Shown one piece after another: positions 28,955 to 38,828 of a stretch of DNA of 64,000 nucleotides. Position 1 is the stretch's first letter, and every line of letters starts with the position of its first letter. The translations under genes and the position numbers were made by a program. Location: positions 62,001 through 126,000 of the forward strand of contig NZ_BMIV01000006.1 of the NCBI RefSeq assembly GCF_014642735.1. The letters are read 5' to 3'. The notes beneath the pieces are model-generated. The model did not search any database, had not been told where the DNA came from, and saw nothing but the letters and a program-made list of their open reading frames with translations. Source of the stretch: Paracoccus acridae. GTDB taxonomy: Bacteria > Pseudomonadota > Alphaproteobacteria > Rhodobacterales > Rhodobacteraceae.

Positions 28955-30327
28955 AGCAGCCACCAGCCCAGCAGGGCAAAGGCGAAGGCGGTCAGGCCGA
29001 TGGTCGTCTCCATCACGGTCCAGGTCTTCAGCGTGGTCGTCTCATCCATCTTGAGGAACCGCCCCACCAGCCAGAACCCTGAATCGTTGAAATGGCTGAG
29101 AACCGTGGCGCCGCCCGCGATGGCGATGACCAGGAAGCACAGGTCCAGTTCCGACAAGCCGGGCGTCGCGGCGACGGTGGGGGCGATCAGGCTGGCCGTC
29201 GTGGTCAGCGCCACCGTGGCCGACCCCTGGGCCACGCGCAGGGCGGTGGCGATGACGAAGGCCGCCACGATCAGCGGCAGGCCCACCGATTCCAGGCTGC
29301 CCGACAGGGCCTCGCCGATGCCGCTGGCGCGCAGGACGCCGCCGAACATGCCGCCCGCGCCGGTCACCAGGATGATGGCGCAGATCGGGCCAAGCGCGCC
29401 GTCCACGATCTTTTCCATCCGCGCCGGATCGTTGCCGCGCCCCAGCAGATACAGCGCGATCAGCAGCGTGATCAGCAGCGCGACGGGCGTCTGGCCCAGC
29501 ATCCGCAGCAGGTTCACCCAGGCCGCGTCTCCGTCGATGGCGCCGATCGTCGCCAGCGTGTTCAGGCCGGTGTTGAAGAAGATCAGGATCAGCGGCAGCA
29601 GCAGGATCAGCAGCACCGTTCCGAAGGCCGGCGGTTCGCCGGTCAGGCGGTGTTCGTCGTTCGCGCCCAGCAGTTCCGGCACCGGGACGGTGAAGCGCCG
29701 GCCCAGGAACAGCGACACCAGATAGCTGCCGACATACCAGGTGGGCAGCGCCACGATGGTGCCGACGATCAGCAACAGCCCGATATCCGCCCCTACCAGA
29801 TCGCCCGAGGCGACGGGACCGGGATGGGGCGGCACCAGGGCGTGCATCACCGCAAAGGCTCCGGCGGCCGGCAGCGCGTAAAGCAGCACCGACCCGCCAA
29901 AGCGCAGCGCCACGCTGAAGATGATGGGCAGCATCACCATCAGCCCCGCGTCGAAGAAGATCGGAAACCCGAACAGCAGCGATGCCACGCCAAGCGCGAA
30001 GGGCGCGCGCCGTTCCCCGAACTTGTTGATCAGCCGGTCCGCCAGGATCTGCGCGCCGCCCGATACCTCCAGCAGGCGGCCGATCATGGCGCCGAAGCCC
30101 ACCAGCAGCGCGACGGTGGCCAGGGTGTTGCCGAAGCCCGTCAGCAGGGTCGGCACCACCTCGGCCAGGGGGATGCCGGTGACAAGGGCCGTCAGCAGGC
30201 TGACCAGGACCAGGGCGATGAAGGCATGCAGCTTGAAGCGCATGATCAGCACCAGCAACAGCCCGACCGAGGCTGCCGCGACGCTCAGCAGGAACAGCGT
30301 GCTGTGGACGGTTTCGGTGTTTTCCAT
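28951..30327 (-). CDS. gntT: Gluconate:H+ symporter, GntP family
   Basis: Inner-membrane gluconate permease of 458 residues with about 12 hydrophobic segments. GntP-family text includes LLVGFGAMIGRLLEVSGGAQ, HALVPPHPGPVA and LSHFNDSGFWLVGRFLKMDE. The start ATG 30325-30327 (MENTETVHSTLF) follows AAGGA. A longer frame back to 30702 overlaps the transglutaminase gene out of frame and is rejected. It is followed at once by gntK. Together they allow gluconate uptake and entry into the Entner-Doudoroff or pentose phosphate pathway. Confidence 0.93.
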   Translation of the reverse strand: MENTETVHSTLFLLSVAAASVGLLLVLIMRFKLHAFIALVLVSLLTALVTGIPLAEVVPTLLTGFGNTLATVALLVGFGAMIGRLLEVSGGAQILADRLINKFGERRAPFALGVASLLFGFPIFFDAGLMVMLPIIFSVALRFGGSVLLYALPAAGAFAVMHALVPPHPGPVASGDLVGADIGLLLIVGTIVALPTWYVGSYLVSLFLGRRFTVPVPELLGANDEHRLTGEPPAFGTVLLILLLPLILIFFNTGLNTLATIGAIDGDAAWVNLLRMLGQTPVALLITLLIALYLLGRGNDPARMEKIVDGALGPICAIILVTGAGGMFGGVLRASGIGEALSGSLESVGLPLIVAAFVIATALRVAQGSATVALTTTASLIAPTVAATPGLSELDLCFLVIAIAGGATVLSHFNDSGFWLVGRFLKMDETTTLKTWTVMETTIGLTAFAFALLGWWLL

Positions 30328-30415
30328 GGGTTCCTTCCTGCCTTGGTGCGCTGGATGGCCTTGCGAATGGTGCATCCATATCCGCCAACGCCTTGGTGGC
30401 GGTTTTGGTGCCTGC

Positions 30416-31294
30416 CTAATCCTCGGCCAGGATATCGACGCTGTGGCTGGTCGTCTGGCCGCCCGCCAGGCGCATGGATCCGGTGACGGGCGCCACGTCG
30501 GCATAGTCGCGGCCATAGCCGATGGTGACATGATTGGCGGCCACGAAGCAGTCGTTCGTCGGGTCGTATTCGCACCACCCGGCCTCGGCCCCGATCCAGG
30601 CGCGGACCCAGGCGTGCATGGCATCCGCGCCTTCCAGCCGGGGCTTTCCCGGCGGCGGGTTCGTGCGCAGGAAGCCCGAGACATAGGCCGCCGGGATGCC
30701 AAGGCTGCGCAGCCCCGAGATCATGATCTGCGAGAAATCCTGGCAAACCCCGTGGCGGCCCGCGAAGGCCTGGGCGATGGGGGTGTCCACCTCGGTCGCC
30801 TGGGCGTCGAAGCGCATGTGGCCGTGGATCGCACGGCCCAGGCATTCCACCGCCTCGCGCGCGGTCGCGGCCTTGCCGCAGGCCTTCCGGGCGAAATCGG
30901 CGATCGGCGCCACTGCCGGGATCCGGTGCGAAGGGCGCAGAAAGTGATGCGGCGAATGGGGGCCAAGGTCGGTGATCTCATGCAGGTCGTCGGGAAGGCG
31001 GTCCAGGCTGGCGGACAGATCCAGTTCGGATTCCTCGCCCAGCCGGCGCACCCGGCCGGTCATGTCGATGCGCACCTGCGTCAGCCCGGCAGGCATGACA
31101 AGCTGCGTCACCTCGTTTCCGAAGAAATCGGTGAACTGGCTCCGCTCGGCCGGAGGGGGGGTGATGACGATGCTGCTGTGATGCACGTCCTGCATCCCCG
31201 GCAGGTCTGCGGGGCTGATCCGCAGCAATTGCCGCCCCACGCCGGTGGGACGGGCGAAGTCGTATCGGATGGACAGGCGCAGGCGATACAGCAT
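30416..31294 (-). CDS. Transglutaminase-like cysteine peptidase (ATP-grasp operon)
   Basis: A 292-residue protein of the transglutaminase-like superfamily (COG1305 type). The N-terminal beta domain begins LYRLRLSIRYDF. The catalytic triad is visible: C184 in GRHGVCQDFSQI, H227 in DAMHAWVRAW and D244 in EYDPTND. The start ATG 31292-31294 overlaps the stop of the ATP-grasp/Alpha-E gene by 1 base, so the two are coupled. There is no signal peptide, so it acts in the cytoplasm. In this gene neighbourhood such proteins are predicted to cleave or cross-link a peptide or isopeptide made by the ATP-grasp enzyme. No substrate is established. Confidence 0.87.
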   Translation of the reverse strand: MLYRLRLSIRYDFARPTGVGRQLLRISPADLPGMQDVHHSSIVITPPPAERSQFTDFFGNEVTQLVMPAGLTQVRIDMTGRVRRLGEESELDLSASLDRLPDDLHEITDLGPHSPHHFLRPSHRIPAVAPIADFARKACGKAATAREAVECLGRAIHGHMRFDAQATEVDTPIAQAFAGRHGVCQDFSQIMISGLRSLGIPAAYVSGFLRTNPPPGKPRLEGADAMHAWVRAWIGAEAGWCEYDPTNDCFVAANHVTIGYGRDYADVAPVTGSMRLAGGQTTSHSVDILAED

Positions 31295-33681
31295 CAGTGG
31301 AAATAGGTCGTGGTCAGGATGTCGGACAGCATGGCGATGCGCGCGCGCAGGCCCCACAAAGCCTCGGTCGTCAGGCTGGCGGGTTCGGCGGTGGCCAGGT
31401 CGGTGTGCAGGCGCAGGGCTTCGCGGGCAAGGGGCGACAAGGCGCCGTGGTCATTGGCAGCGGGCAGCATGTCCACCTGTTCGCGCAACCCGTCGATCTG
31501 ATGGCGCAGCGCGCGCGGGTTCAGCGGGTCCAGCGCCAGCAGGTCGATCACGGTGGCGCGGGACGCGTTCAGGGTGAAGCGGCGGCGATGGGTCAGGATG
31601 CTGTCGCCCACCTCGATCGCCAGATCCAGCGCGCCTTCGGGCGCCTTGGGATCGCACAGCACGGCCAGCAGCGCCGCCGTGCCCATGGCCCGTTCGTGCA
31701 GCCTGCCGATGGTCAGGAAGCGCCAGCCGACGAAGCGGTACATGTTTTCATGAACCAGCCCGGAAATCCCCGCCAGCTTGCGCAGCAACGCGGACAGCGC
31801 GCGGGCCGCGTCGTCGCCGGCCGAGACCTTGGGGGCCAGCTTTCGTGCGCTGCGGTCGATGTCGTGCAGCGCGGACCAGGCGTCGGGGGAAAAGCGGTCG
31901 CGCACGCTGCCCGCGCTGCCGATGGCGGCGGACAGGTTGTCCAGAAGCTTCTGGGGGATGGCCGCAGCGGGGTCGATGCCCATCTGGCGGAACAGGGGGT
32001 CGAACCCCGCCAGCAAGGGCGCGCCCGTTCCGCCGGATTCGGCAAGGCGCGTGTGATAGGCGCGCATCAGCCGCACGATCCCTTCGGCCCGTTCGGCATA
32101 GCGGCCCAGCCAGAACAGGTTGTCGGCGGATCGCGCGGGCAGGCCGCCAGCGGCCATGCGTGTGTCTGCGGCGCTTACCTGGCGGGCCATGGTGATGGCG
32201 GGCACGGGCAAGGGGCTGACGACCCAGACATCGGCGGCGGCACCGCCTTCCTGCATGGCCAGGGCGGACACGTCGGCGCCCGTGCCGATCCGCGCGAAGC
32301 CGCCCGGCATGACGGCCCAGCCCCGCGCCGTCCGGGCCAGATAGACGCGCAGCGTCATGGGGCGCGGCACCAGGGCGCCGTCCACAAGGGCCGGGGTGGT
32401 GGACAGGGTCACGGCCTCTTGTGCGACCAGATCGCCGCCGCCCTCCGTCAGCCGGCGGTCAAGCACCTCGGCGGGCAGGCCAACGGCGCGCGTCAGGTCG
32501 TCCGTGGGGTCGAAGGGCAGGCGCGTGGTCAGCGCATCCGCAAGCACCATCCGGCGCGGGCTGGCGCGCACCGCGGCGCGGGCGGCGGGATCGCCGCACC
32601 ACCAGGTTGCGATATTGGGCATGGCCAGCGGCGCGCCGACCAGATCCGGCGCAAGCTTCGGCAGAAAGGCCATCAGCGCGCGGGTTTCCAGAACGCCCGA
32701 GCCCAAGGCGTTCACCATCGTCACCGCGCCCGCCCGCAGCGCCGCGACCATGCCGGGCGTGCCGATGCGGGACGCGGGATCCAGTTCCAGGGGATCGGCA
32801 TATTGCGCGTCAAGCCTGCGCCACAGCACATCGACCTGCCGCATTCCCTGGACGGTGCGCACCATCAGCCGGTCGCCCGACACGCACAGGTCGTCGCCTT
32901 CCAGCAGGGTGAAGCCCAGGTAACGGGCGATATAGGCGTGTTCGAAATAGGTCTCGTTCATGGGGCCGGGCGTCAGGATCGCCACGCGGCTGTCCTTGTC
33001 GGTGGCCTGGGCCTGCAAGGCATCGCGGAAATTGCGAAAGAATCCCGCCAGCCGATGCACGTTGCCGTCCGGGTAAAGCTCGGAAAACGCACGGGACGTG
33101 GCGACCCGGTTTTCCAGCGCATAGCCCGCCCCTGAAGGCGCCTGCGCGCGATCCGCCAGCACCCACCATTCGCCGTCCGGGCCGCGCCCCAGTTCGAAGG
33201 CCAGGAAATGCAGGAAATGCCCGCCGCGCGGCTTGACCCCCACCATCGGACGCAGCCATTCGGGATTGCCCGCCACCAGGGCTGCGGGCAGGCGGCCGGT
33301 CTCGACAAGCTCGTTCGGGCCATAAAGATCGGCCATCACCGCTTCCAGAAGGTCGGCGCGCTGGCGCAGGGCCGCGCCGATGTCCTTCCATTCCTTCTCG
33401 GCCAGAAGGACGGGGATATGGCTCAGCGGCCAGGGGCGTTCGACGGATTCGCCGCCGCCGTACTGGCGATAGAAGACGCCGCTATCCAGCAGGTAGCGGT
33501 CGGCACGCGCCAGATCGCGCGCCAGGCCGTCGTCGGGCAAGGCGTCCAGATGCGCGACCAGCTTGCGCCACAGCGGGCGGACCTTGCCGTCGGGGGCGAC
33601 CATCTCGTCCGGCACGCCGGGCAGCGGGCGATAGGCCGCGCTGCGCGGCTGTTCCAGGCTGTCTGCCCGGTCGCCCGCCAT
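31294..33681 (-). CDS. Fused circularly permuted ATP-grasp and Alpha-E protein
   Basis: A 795-residue fusion. The N-terminal part (about 1-470) is a circularly permuted ATP-grasp enzyme (COG2308 type), with GVFYRQYGGGESVERPWPL, GNPEWLRPMVGVKP, VAILTPGPMNETYFEHAYIA and VTMVNALGSGVLETRALMAF. The C-terminal part (about 485-795) is the all-helical Alpha-E domain (DUF403, COG2307), opening LPARSADNLFWLGRYAERAE. The two are separate genes in many genomes. ATP-grasp enzymes form amide or peptide bonds, and this family is predicted to make an unknown peptide or modification. It lies 3 bases downstream of the large transglutaminase/DUF2126 gene in the same operon. Confidence 0.9.
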   Translation of the reverse strand: MAGDRADSLEQPRSAAYRPLPGVPDEMVAPDGKVRPLWRKLVAHLDALPDDGLARDLARADRYLLDSGVFYRQYGGGESVERPWPLSHIPVLLAEKEWKDIGAALRQRADLLEAVMADLYGPNELVETGRLPAALVAGNPEWLRPMVGVKPRGGHFLHFLAFELGRGPDGEWWVLADRAQAPSGAGYALENRVATSRAFSELYPDGNVHRLAGFFRNFRDALQAQATDKDSRVAILTPGPMNETYFEHAYIARYLGFTLLEGDDLCVSGDRLMVRTVQGMRQVDVLWRRLDAQYADPLELDPASRIGTPGMVAALRAGAVTMVNALGSGVLETRALMAFLPKLAPDLVGAPLAMPNIATWWCGDPAARAAVRASPRRMVLADALTTRLPFDPTDDLTRAVGLPAEVLDRRLTEGGGDLVAQEAVTLSTTPALVDGALVPRPMTLRVYLARTARGWAVMPGGFARIGTGADVSALAMQEGGAAADVWVVSPLPVPAITMARQVSAADTRMAAGGLPARSADNLFWLGRYAERAEGIVRLMRAYHTRLAESGGTGAPLLAGFDPLFRQMGIDPAAAIPQKLLDNLSAAIGSAGSVRDRFSPDAWSALHDIDRSARKLAPKVSAGDDAARALSALLRKLAGISGLVHENMYRFVGWRFLTIGRLHERAMGTAALLAVLCDPKAPEGALDLAIEVGDSILTHRRRFTLNASRATVIDLLALDPLNPRALRHQIDGLREQVDMLPAANDHGALSPLAREALRLHTDLATAEPASLTTEALWGLRARIAMLSDILTTTYFH

Positions 33682-33684
33682 GCG

Positions 33685-36600
33685 TCACACCCCGGCCGCG
33701 CGGCGAAGGTCCAGGGTCAACGGAAATTCCCGGTGGATCCGTTCCGGCGGAACCGTGTGTCCATGTCCGGGGCGGTGCCCATGGGGGCTGAAGCGCGCCA
33801 GCCTGCGAGCCTCGGCCTCGTTCCCGTTGACGGGGAAGGTGTCATAGTTGCGCCCGCCCGGATGGGCGACGTGATAGACGCAGCCGCCAAGGGCGCGGCC
33901 CGACCAACTGTCGAAGATGTCGAAGGTCAGCGGCGCATCGACGGGCAGAACGGGATGCATCGCCGATGCGGGCTGCCAGGCCTTGAAGCGCACCCCCGCC
34001 ACGGCTTCGCCCGCGCCCACATCGGCCAGCGGCACCGCGCGACCGTTGCACAGCACCCGATAGCGGGACGGATCGGCCGAGGACAGCTTGACCTGCAACC
34101 GTTCGGTCGAGCTGTCGGTATAGCGCACGGTTCCGCCGATCGCCCCGGTTTCGCCCAGGACGTGCCAGGGTTCCAGCGCCTGGCGCAGTTCCAGGTGGAC
34201 GCCCTCGACCTCGACCTCTCCGCAGAAGGGGAAGCGGAACTCGGCCTGGGCCTTGAACCACTCCTCCTGCATCGGGAAGCCGTGGTCGGTCAGGTCGCGC
34301 AACACATCCTGGAAATCGGTCCAGACGAAATGCGGCAGCATGAAGCGGTCGTGCAGCGCGGTGCCCCAGCGGGTCAGGTCGCCCGTGGCCGGTTCGCGCC
34401 AGAACCGCGCGATCAGCGCGCGCAGCAGCAGTTGCTGCGCCAGGCTCATCCGCGCGTCGGGCGGCATCTCGAAGCCCCGGAACTCGACCAACCCCAGGCG
34501 GCCGGTGGGGCCGTCGGGGGAATACAGCTTGTCGATGCAGATTTCCGCGCGGTGCGTGTTGCCGGTCACGTCGGTCAGGATGTTGCGCAGCAGCCGGTCG
34601 GTCAGCCAGGGCAGGGGCGGCGTGCCCCGGTCGGGCGCGGGGATCTGGGCCAGCGCAATTTCCAGTTCGTAAAGCGCATCGTGCCGTGCCTCGTCGATCC
34701 GGGGGGCCTGCGACGTGGGACCGATGAACAGGCCCGAGAACAGATAGGACAGCGAGGGATGCCGGTTCCAGTGAAGGATCAGGCTGGCCAGCAGGTCGGG
34801 GCGGCGCAGGAAGGGGCTGTCGTTGGTGGTGGCGCCCCCCACGACGACATGGTTGCCCCCGCCCGTGCCGGTATGCTTGCCGTCGATCATGAACTTTTCC
34901 GCGCCAAGGCGGGACTGGCGCGCGTCCTCATAGACGCCTTGGGTGATGGCCACGCAGTCGTCCCATGACGCGGCAGGATGGATGTTCACCTCGATCACGC
35001 CGGGATCGGGGGCCACGCGGATCACGTTCAGACGCGGGTCCTGCGGGGGCGCATAGCCTTCGACATGGACGCGCAGGTCCAGGCGCAGGGCCGCGGCCTC
35101 GACCGCGCGCAGCAGATCCAGGTATTCCTCCAGCGTCGCCACCGGCGGCATGAAGACGCAGAGCCGCCCGTTCTTGGGTTCCACCGACAGGGCCGTGCGG
35201 ACCATGCCCTGCAATTCCGGCACGCCGACGCCGGGCACCTGCTGCACGACGTCCTGGATCGGCTGGTTGGCGACGAAGCTGGCCATCGGCTGGGACTTGC
35301 GATCCGGCGCGATCTCCCCCGGTTCGGCCAGCGGCGCGCGTTCGACCGTCGGGTCGGTCGGGTTGATATAGGGATAAACCGAAGCCGGCAGATGCGGCAG
35401 CGAGGACAGCGGAAGGCGGTATCCGACCGGGCTGTCGCCGGGCACCAGGAAGACATGCCCGCGCCGCAGCCGCCAGCGTTCGGAATACCAGGTGATGCCG
35501 GATTTCGATTGCCAGCTTTGGATCGGCAGCACGAAGCCCGTGGGCGTGGTCAGGCCGCGATTGAAGACGGCGGCGATGCGATGGCGGGCCTCGGGGTCTT
35601 CCAGCTTGCTGTTCTCGGGGCTGACATTGGCGGGCAGGTTCGCCTCGCGCACCAGCCATTCGGCGGGGTCTTCATAGGCGGGCAGGACGTTGTCGTCGGA
35701 CACGCCCAGTTCGGCCGCCATCTCCCGCAGCAGTTCCTGCGCCTGAAGGGGCGTCACCGTGGCGTCGTCGGCCTCATTCGCGATCAGGTCGGGGTTCTGC
35801 CAGATGGGCTGGCCGTCCTTGCGCCAGTACAGCGAGAAGGTCCAGCGCGGCAGCGTCTCGCCCGGATACCACTTGCCCTGACCGTAATGCAGGAAACCGT
35901 TGGGTGCGAAACGCTGGCGAAGCTTGCGGATCAGCACGTCGGCGCGGTGGCGTTTCGTCGGGCCCACGGCATCGGTGTTCCATTCGGCGGATTCGAAATC
36001 GTCGATGGACACGAAAGTGGGTTCCCCGCCCATGGTCAGCCGCACGTCGCCTTCGCGCAACGCCGCATCGACCCGGTGGCCCAGGCGGTTCAGGTCCGCC
36101 CAGGCATCATCGCTGAAGGGCTTGGTGATGCGCGGGTGTTCGGCCACGCGGCGGATCTGCATGTCGAAGTCGAAATCGACCTCGGCAAAGCTGGCCATGC
36201 CGCTGATGGGGGCACAGGACCGGTAATGGGGCGCGGCGGCCAGCGGGATATGGCTTTCGCCGGTCAGCAGGCCCGATGTCGGATCCAGCCCGATCCAGCC
36301 CGCGCCGGGGATATAGACCTCGGCCCAGGCGTGAAGGTCGGTGAAGTCATGGGCGGTGCCGGACGGGCCATCCAGAGCCTGCAGGTCCGGCTTCAACTGG
36401 ATCAGGTATCCCGACACGAAGCGCGCGGCAAAGCCCAGGTGGCGCAGCGCATTGACCAGCAGCCAGGTGGAATCGCGGCACGATCCGCTGCGCAGGTCCA
36501 GCGTCTCCTCGGGCGTCTGGACGCCGGGTTCCATGCGGATGGTATAGGCGGTCTCGCCCGCGATGCGCGCGTTCAGGGCGACCAGGAAATCGACCGTGCG

Positions 36601-37017
36601 GGTCCTTTCGCGCGGGATCCCGGCCAGCATCGCGGCCAGCAGCGGACCGGCGGGTTCGGCCTGGCGATAGGGGACCAGTTCCTCGGCCAGGTCGGGGGCA
36701 TAGTCGAAGGGCCAGTATTCGGCCGCATCCTCGACGAAGAAGTCGAAGGGGTTATAGACGGTCATGTCCGCGACCAGATCGACCTCGATCTTCAGCTCGC
36801 GTACGGGTTCGGGAAAGACATACCGCGCCAGCCAGTTTCCGAAGGGATCCTGCTGGTGGTTCACGAAGTGGTCTTCGGGCGTGACCTTCAGCGAATGGGA
36901 TATGACGCGGGTCCGTGAATGCGGCGCGGGGCGCAGCCGGATCACCTGGGGGGCAAGGATCACCGGACGGTCATATTTGTAATGCGTCAGGTGATAGATG
37001 CTGGCCTTGATCGACAT
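33685..37017 (-). CDS. Large transglutaminase-like protein with DUF2126
   Basis: A 1110-residue cytoplasmic protein. The N-terminal transglutaminase part (about 1-300) has the triad C180 in [13 protein letters not shown]229 in [11 protein letters not shown] and D245 in WIGLDPTSG. The long C-terminal region (about 310-1110) is DUF2126 (COG4196 type), with [46 protein letters not shown] and [17 protein letters not shown]. The GGGNHVV region resembles a glutamine-synthetase/amidoligase-like fold, as predicted for this family. It starts at ATG 37015-37017 and is the first gene of a three-gene operon. The function is unproven; the context points to peptide ligation and cleavage. Confidence 0.9.
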   Translation of the reverse strand: MSIKASIYHLTHYKYDRPVILAPQVIRLRPAPHSRTRVISHSLKVTPEDHFVNHQQDPFGNWLARYVFPEPVRELKIEVDLVADMTVYNPFDFFVEDAAEYWPFDYAPDLAEELVPYRQAEPAGPLLAAMLAGIPRERTRTVDFLVALNARIAGETAYTIRMEPGVQTPEETLDLRSGSCRDSTWLLVNALRHLGFAARFVSGYLIQLKPDLQALDGPSGTAHDFTDLHAWAEVYIPGAGWIGLDPTSGLLTGESHIPLAAAPHYRSCAPISGMASFAEVDFDFDMQIRRVAEHPRITKPFSDDAWADLNRLGHRVDAALREGDVRLTMGGEPTFVSIDDFESAEWNTDAVGPTKRHRADVLIRKLRQRFAPNGFLHYGQGKWYPGETLPRWTFSLYWRKDGQPIWQNPDLIANEADDATVTPLQAQELLREMAAELGVSDDNVLPAYEDPAEWLVREANLPANVSPENSKLEDPEARHRIAAVFNRGLTTPTGFVLPIQSWQSKSGITWYSERWRLRRGHVFLVPGDSPVGYRLPLSSLPHLPASVYPYINPTDPTVERAPLAEPGEIAPDRKSQPMASFVANQPIQDVVQQVPGVGVPELQGMVRTALSVEPKNGRLCVFMPPVATLEEYLDLLRAVEAAALRLDLRVHVEGYAPPQDPRLNVIRVAPDPGVIEVNIHPAASWDDCVAITQGVYEDARQSRLGAEKFMIDGKHTGTGGGNHVVVGGATTNDSPFLRRPDLLASLILHWNRHPSLSYLFSGLFIGPTSQAPRIDEARHDALYELEIALAQIPAPDRGTPPLPWLTDRLLRNILTDVTGNTHRAEICIDKLYSPDGPTGRLGLVEFRGFEMPPDARMSLAQQLLLRALIARFWREPATGDLTRWGTALHDRFMLPHFVWTDFQDVLRDLTDHGFPMQEEWFKAQAEFRFPFCGEVEVEGVHLELRQALEPWHVLGETGAIGGTVRYTDSSTERLQVKLSSADPSRYRVLCNGRAVPLADVGAGEAVAGVRFKAWQPASAMHPVLPVDAPLTFDIFDSWSGRALGGCVYHVAHPGGRNYDTFPVNGNEAEARRLARFSPHGHRPGHGHTVPPERIHREFPLTLDLRRAAGV

Positions 37018-37119
37018 GCCGTTCCCCTGCTGTCCCTGCCGTCAGCTTACACGATGTGAAGGCAGGTGCGAGAAGGAAAGCCGGAACGGCCCAGCCGCAG
37101 CAAGGCGCGGACGCCTTGC

Positions 37120-38085
37120 CTAGATCTTGCGCAGGGCGTCGGTCAGCCGGTCCCATTCCTCATGCCCGCCGGGAATGCCCATCCGCAGCCATGTTCGCGA
37201 AAAGGAGAAACGACGCGTCCAGACATGCGCCCGCGCCAGCCGTTCCTGTGCTGCGGCGGCGTCGCCCGTATCGTAAAGCCGGAACAGATGCGTGCCGCCC
37301 GCCGGACGCCAGCCTGCACGGATCGCAAGGCGGTCCAGCCGCAGCGCGGCCTCGGCATGATAAAGAACCGTGGCGTCGGCCCAGGCACGGTCCGCCATGG
37401 CCTGCGCGCCGACATGCAGCGCGGGTCCGTTGACGGCCCAGGGTCCGGCGGCGTCCGACAGGCGGCCCAGCAGGTCGGGCCGTGCCAGCACGAAGCCCAG
37501 CCGCAGCCCGGCCAGGCCCCAGAACGGGCTGAAGCTTCGCAACACCAGCACGTTCGGGGGCAGGGCAGGGGCCAGCGACAGATCCGGGCGGACATCGGCG
37601 AAGCTTTCGTCCACGACCAGATGGCCCACGCGGCGGGCCAGCCGGGCCAGAACCTCGGGCGGCCATTCCCGGCCGTCGGGATTGTTGGGATTGACCACCA
37701 CCGCCAGGTCGGCCCCCTCCATCGCCTCGGGGCGGGCGAATTGGGACACCTGCCAGCCCGCCGCCCCCAGGCTGGCCGCATGGTCGTCATGGCTGGGCGC
37801 GATCACCGCCGCCCGCCCCGTGGGCAGAAGGCGCGGGATCATCCTGATGGCGGCAGATGCGCCCGCGACCGGCAGAACCTGCGCGGCGGGACAGCCGAAC
37901 CAGGCGGCGGCGGTCGCGATCAGCCGGTCGCGCGCGGCTGCCGTCGGCAGCGCGCGCCACACCTGCGGCGGCAGGTCGCCCAGGGGCCAGGGGCGGCGGT
38001 TTATCGCCGTGGACAGGTCGATCCAGGCGCCCTGTCCGAAGCGCGCCGCAGACCCGCCGGTATCGCTGCCATGATCGGGCTTCAT
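37120..38085 (-). CDS. CobC-like threonine-phosphate decarboxylase homologue lacking the PLP lysine
   Basis: A 321-residue fold-type I aminotransferase-like protein that looks like CobC of cobalamin synthesis (L-threonine-O-3-phosphate decarboxylase). It has NPNNPDG, the PLP aspartate in HLVVDESFADV and the terminal RMGIPGG arginine. The segment that should read SFGKFFGLAG reads SFSPFWGLAGLRLGF, so the Schiff-base lysine is a proline. The only lysines in the protein are residue 2 and the next-to-last residue. The start ATG 38083-38085 fits the family; the frame is open to 38256. No cob gene is adjacent. It may be inactive or have a non-catalytic or altered function. Confidence 0.75.
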   Translation of the reverse strand: MKPDHGSDTGGSAARFGQGAWIDLSTAINRRPWPLGDLPPQVWRALPTAAARDRLIATAAAWFGCPAAQVLPVAGASAAIRMIPRLLPTGRAAVIAPSHDDHAASLGAAGWQVSQFARPEAMEGADLAVVVNPNNPDGREWPPEVLARLARRVGHLVVDESFADVRPDLSLAPALPPNVLVLRSFSPFWGLAGLRLGFVLARPDLLGRLSDAAGPWAVNGPALHVGAQAMADRAWADATVLYHAEAALRLDRLAIRAGWRPAGGTHLFRLYDTGDAAAAQERLARAHVWTRRFSFSRTWLRMGIPGGHEEWDRLTDALRKI

Positions 38086-38207
38086 GCCTTGACCGCACCT
38101 GCTGGACATTTGTGTCCCGCTTACCCAAGCCGACAGTTTTCCACAATCTTTCCAGGAATTCCGCTTTACAGACCGGCAAAAGCCGACCACGATATCTGGT
38201 AAGGACA

Positions 38208-38227
38208 ACCGGGCGAAAACGCCCGGT
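38208..38227. terminator. Terminator-like hairpin upstream of ybjN
   Basis: ACCGGGCG pairs with CGCCCGGT around AAAA, followed on the plus strand by CTTGTTCT. It lies in the 204-base gap between the divergent cobC-like and ybjN-like genes, where no terminator is needed. It may be the end of a short RNA or an attenuator of the downstream operon. Confidence 0.5.
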
Positions 38228-38289
38228 CTTGTTCTGCAAACAAGGGGCAGCGGCACGAAATCGCGTCCCGTCCGAGGCAGGATGCTGAC

Positions 38290-38793
38290 ATGGCGCTAAC
38301 GGAAGCAGTGATTCCGACCGATGAGATTCATCCCATCGACATCGTCGAGGCGGTGGCCCTGCATCACGACTGGGATTTCGACCGGCTGGCCGACGACCAG
38401 ATCGCCATGGTGGTCCAGGGCCAGTGGCGCAGCTATTCGCTGACGCTGGCCTGGTCCGCGCGCGAATCCGTGCTGCGCCTGATCTGCACCTTCGATCTGG
38501 ACCCGCCTGCCGACCGCCTGCCCCCCGTCTATGAGACGATGAACCTGGCCAACGACCAGGTCTGGGACGGCGGCTTCACCTTCTGGTCCAAGCAGCGGCT
38601 GATGGTCTGGCGCTATGGCCTGGTACTGGCGGGCGACGCGGTGGCGTCGGCCGAACAGGTGGACCGGATGATCAGCAACGCGCTGCTGGGTTGCGAACGC
38701 TTCTATCCATCCTTCCAACTGGTTGCCTGGGGCAACAGCAGCCCCGCCGCCGCACTGGACATCGCATTGGGCGAGGCCTACGGACGGGCATGA
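38290..38793 (+). CDS. YbjN-domain protein
   Basis: A 167-residue soluble protein of the YbjN family. Visible features are an N-terminal DEIHPIDIVEAVALHHDWDF and the central LRLICTFDLDPPADRLPPVY, which belong to the type III secretion chaperone-like fold of this family. The biochemical role is unknown; in other bacteria YbjN affects stress tolerance and motility. It starts at ATG 38290 and precedes proC by 35 bases, heading the set ybjN-proC-csaA-dehydrogenase on the plus strand. Confidence 0.82.
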   Translation: MALTEAVIPTDEIHPIDIVEAVALHHDWDFDRLADDQIAMVVQGQWRSYSLTLAWSARESVLRLICTFDLDPPADRLPPVYETMNLANDQVWDGGFTFWSKQRLMVWRYGLVLAGDAVASAEQVDRMISNALLGCERFYPSFQLVAWGNSSPAAALDIALGEAYGRA

Positions 38794-38828
38794 GGGGCGC
38801 TTGGCCCCGCCGGGACAAGGGGGGCCGG

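Noticed and set aside
30328-30702. N-terminal extension of gntT
   Set aside because: It overlaps the transglutaminase gene out of frame, and the GntP start at 30327 has a good ribosome site.
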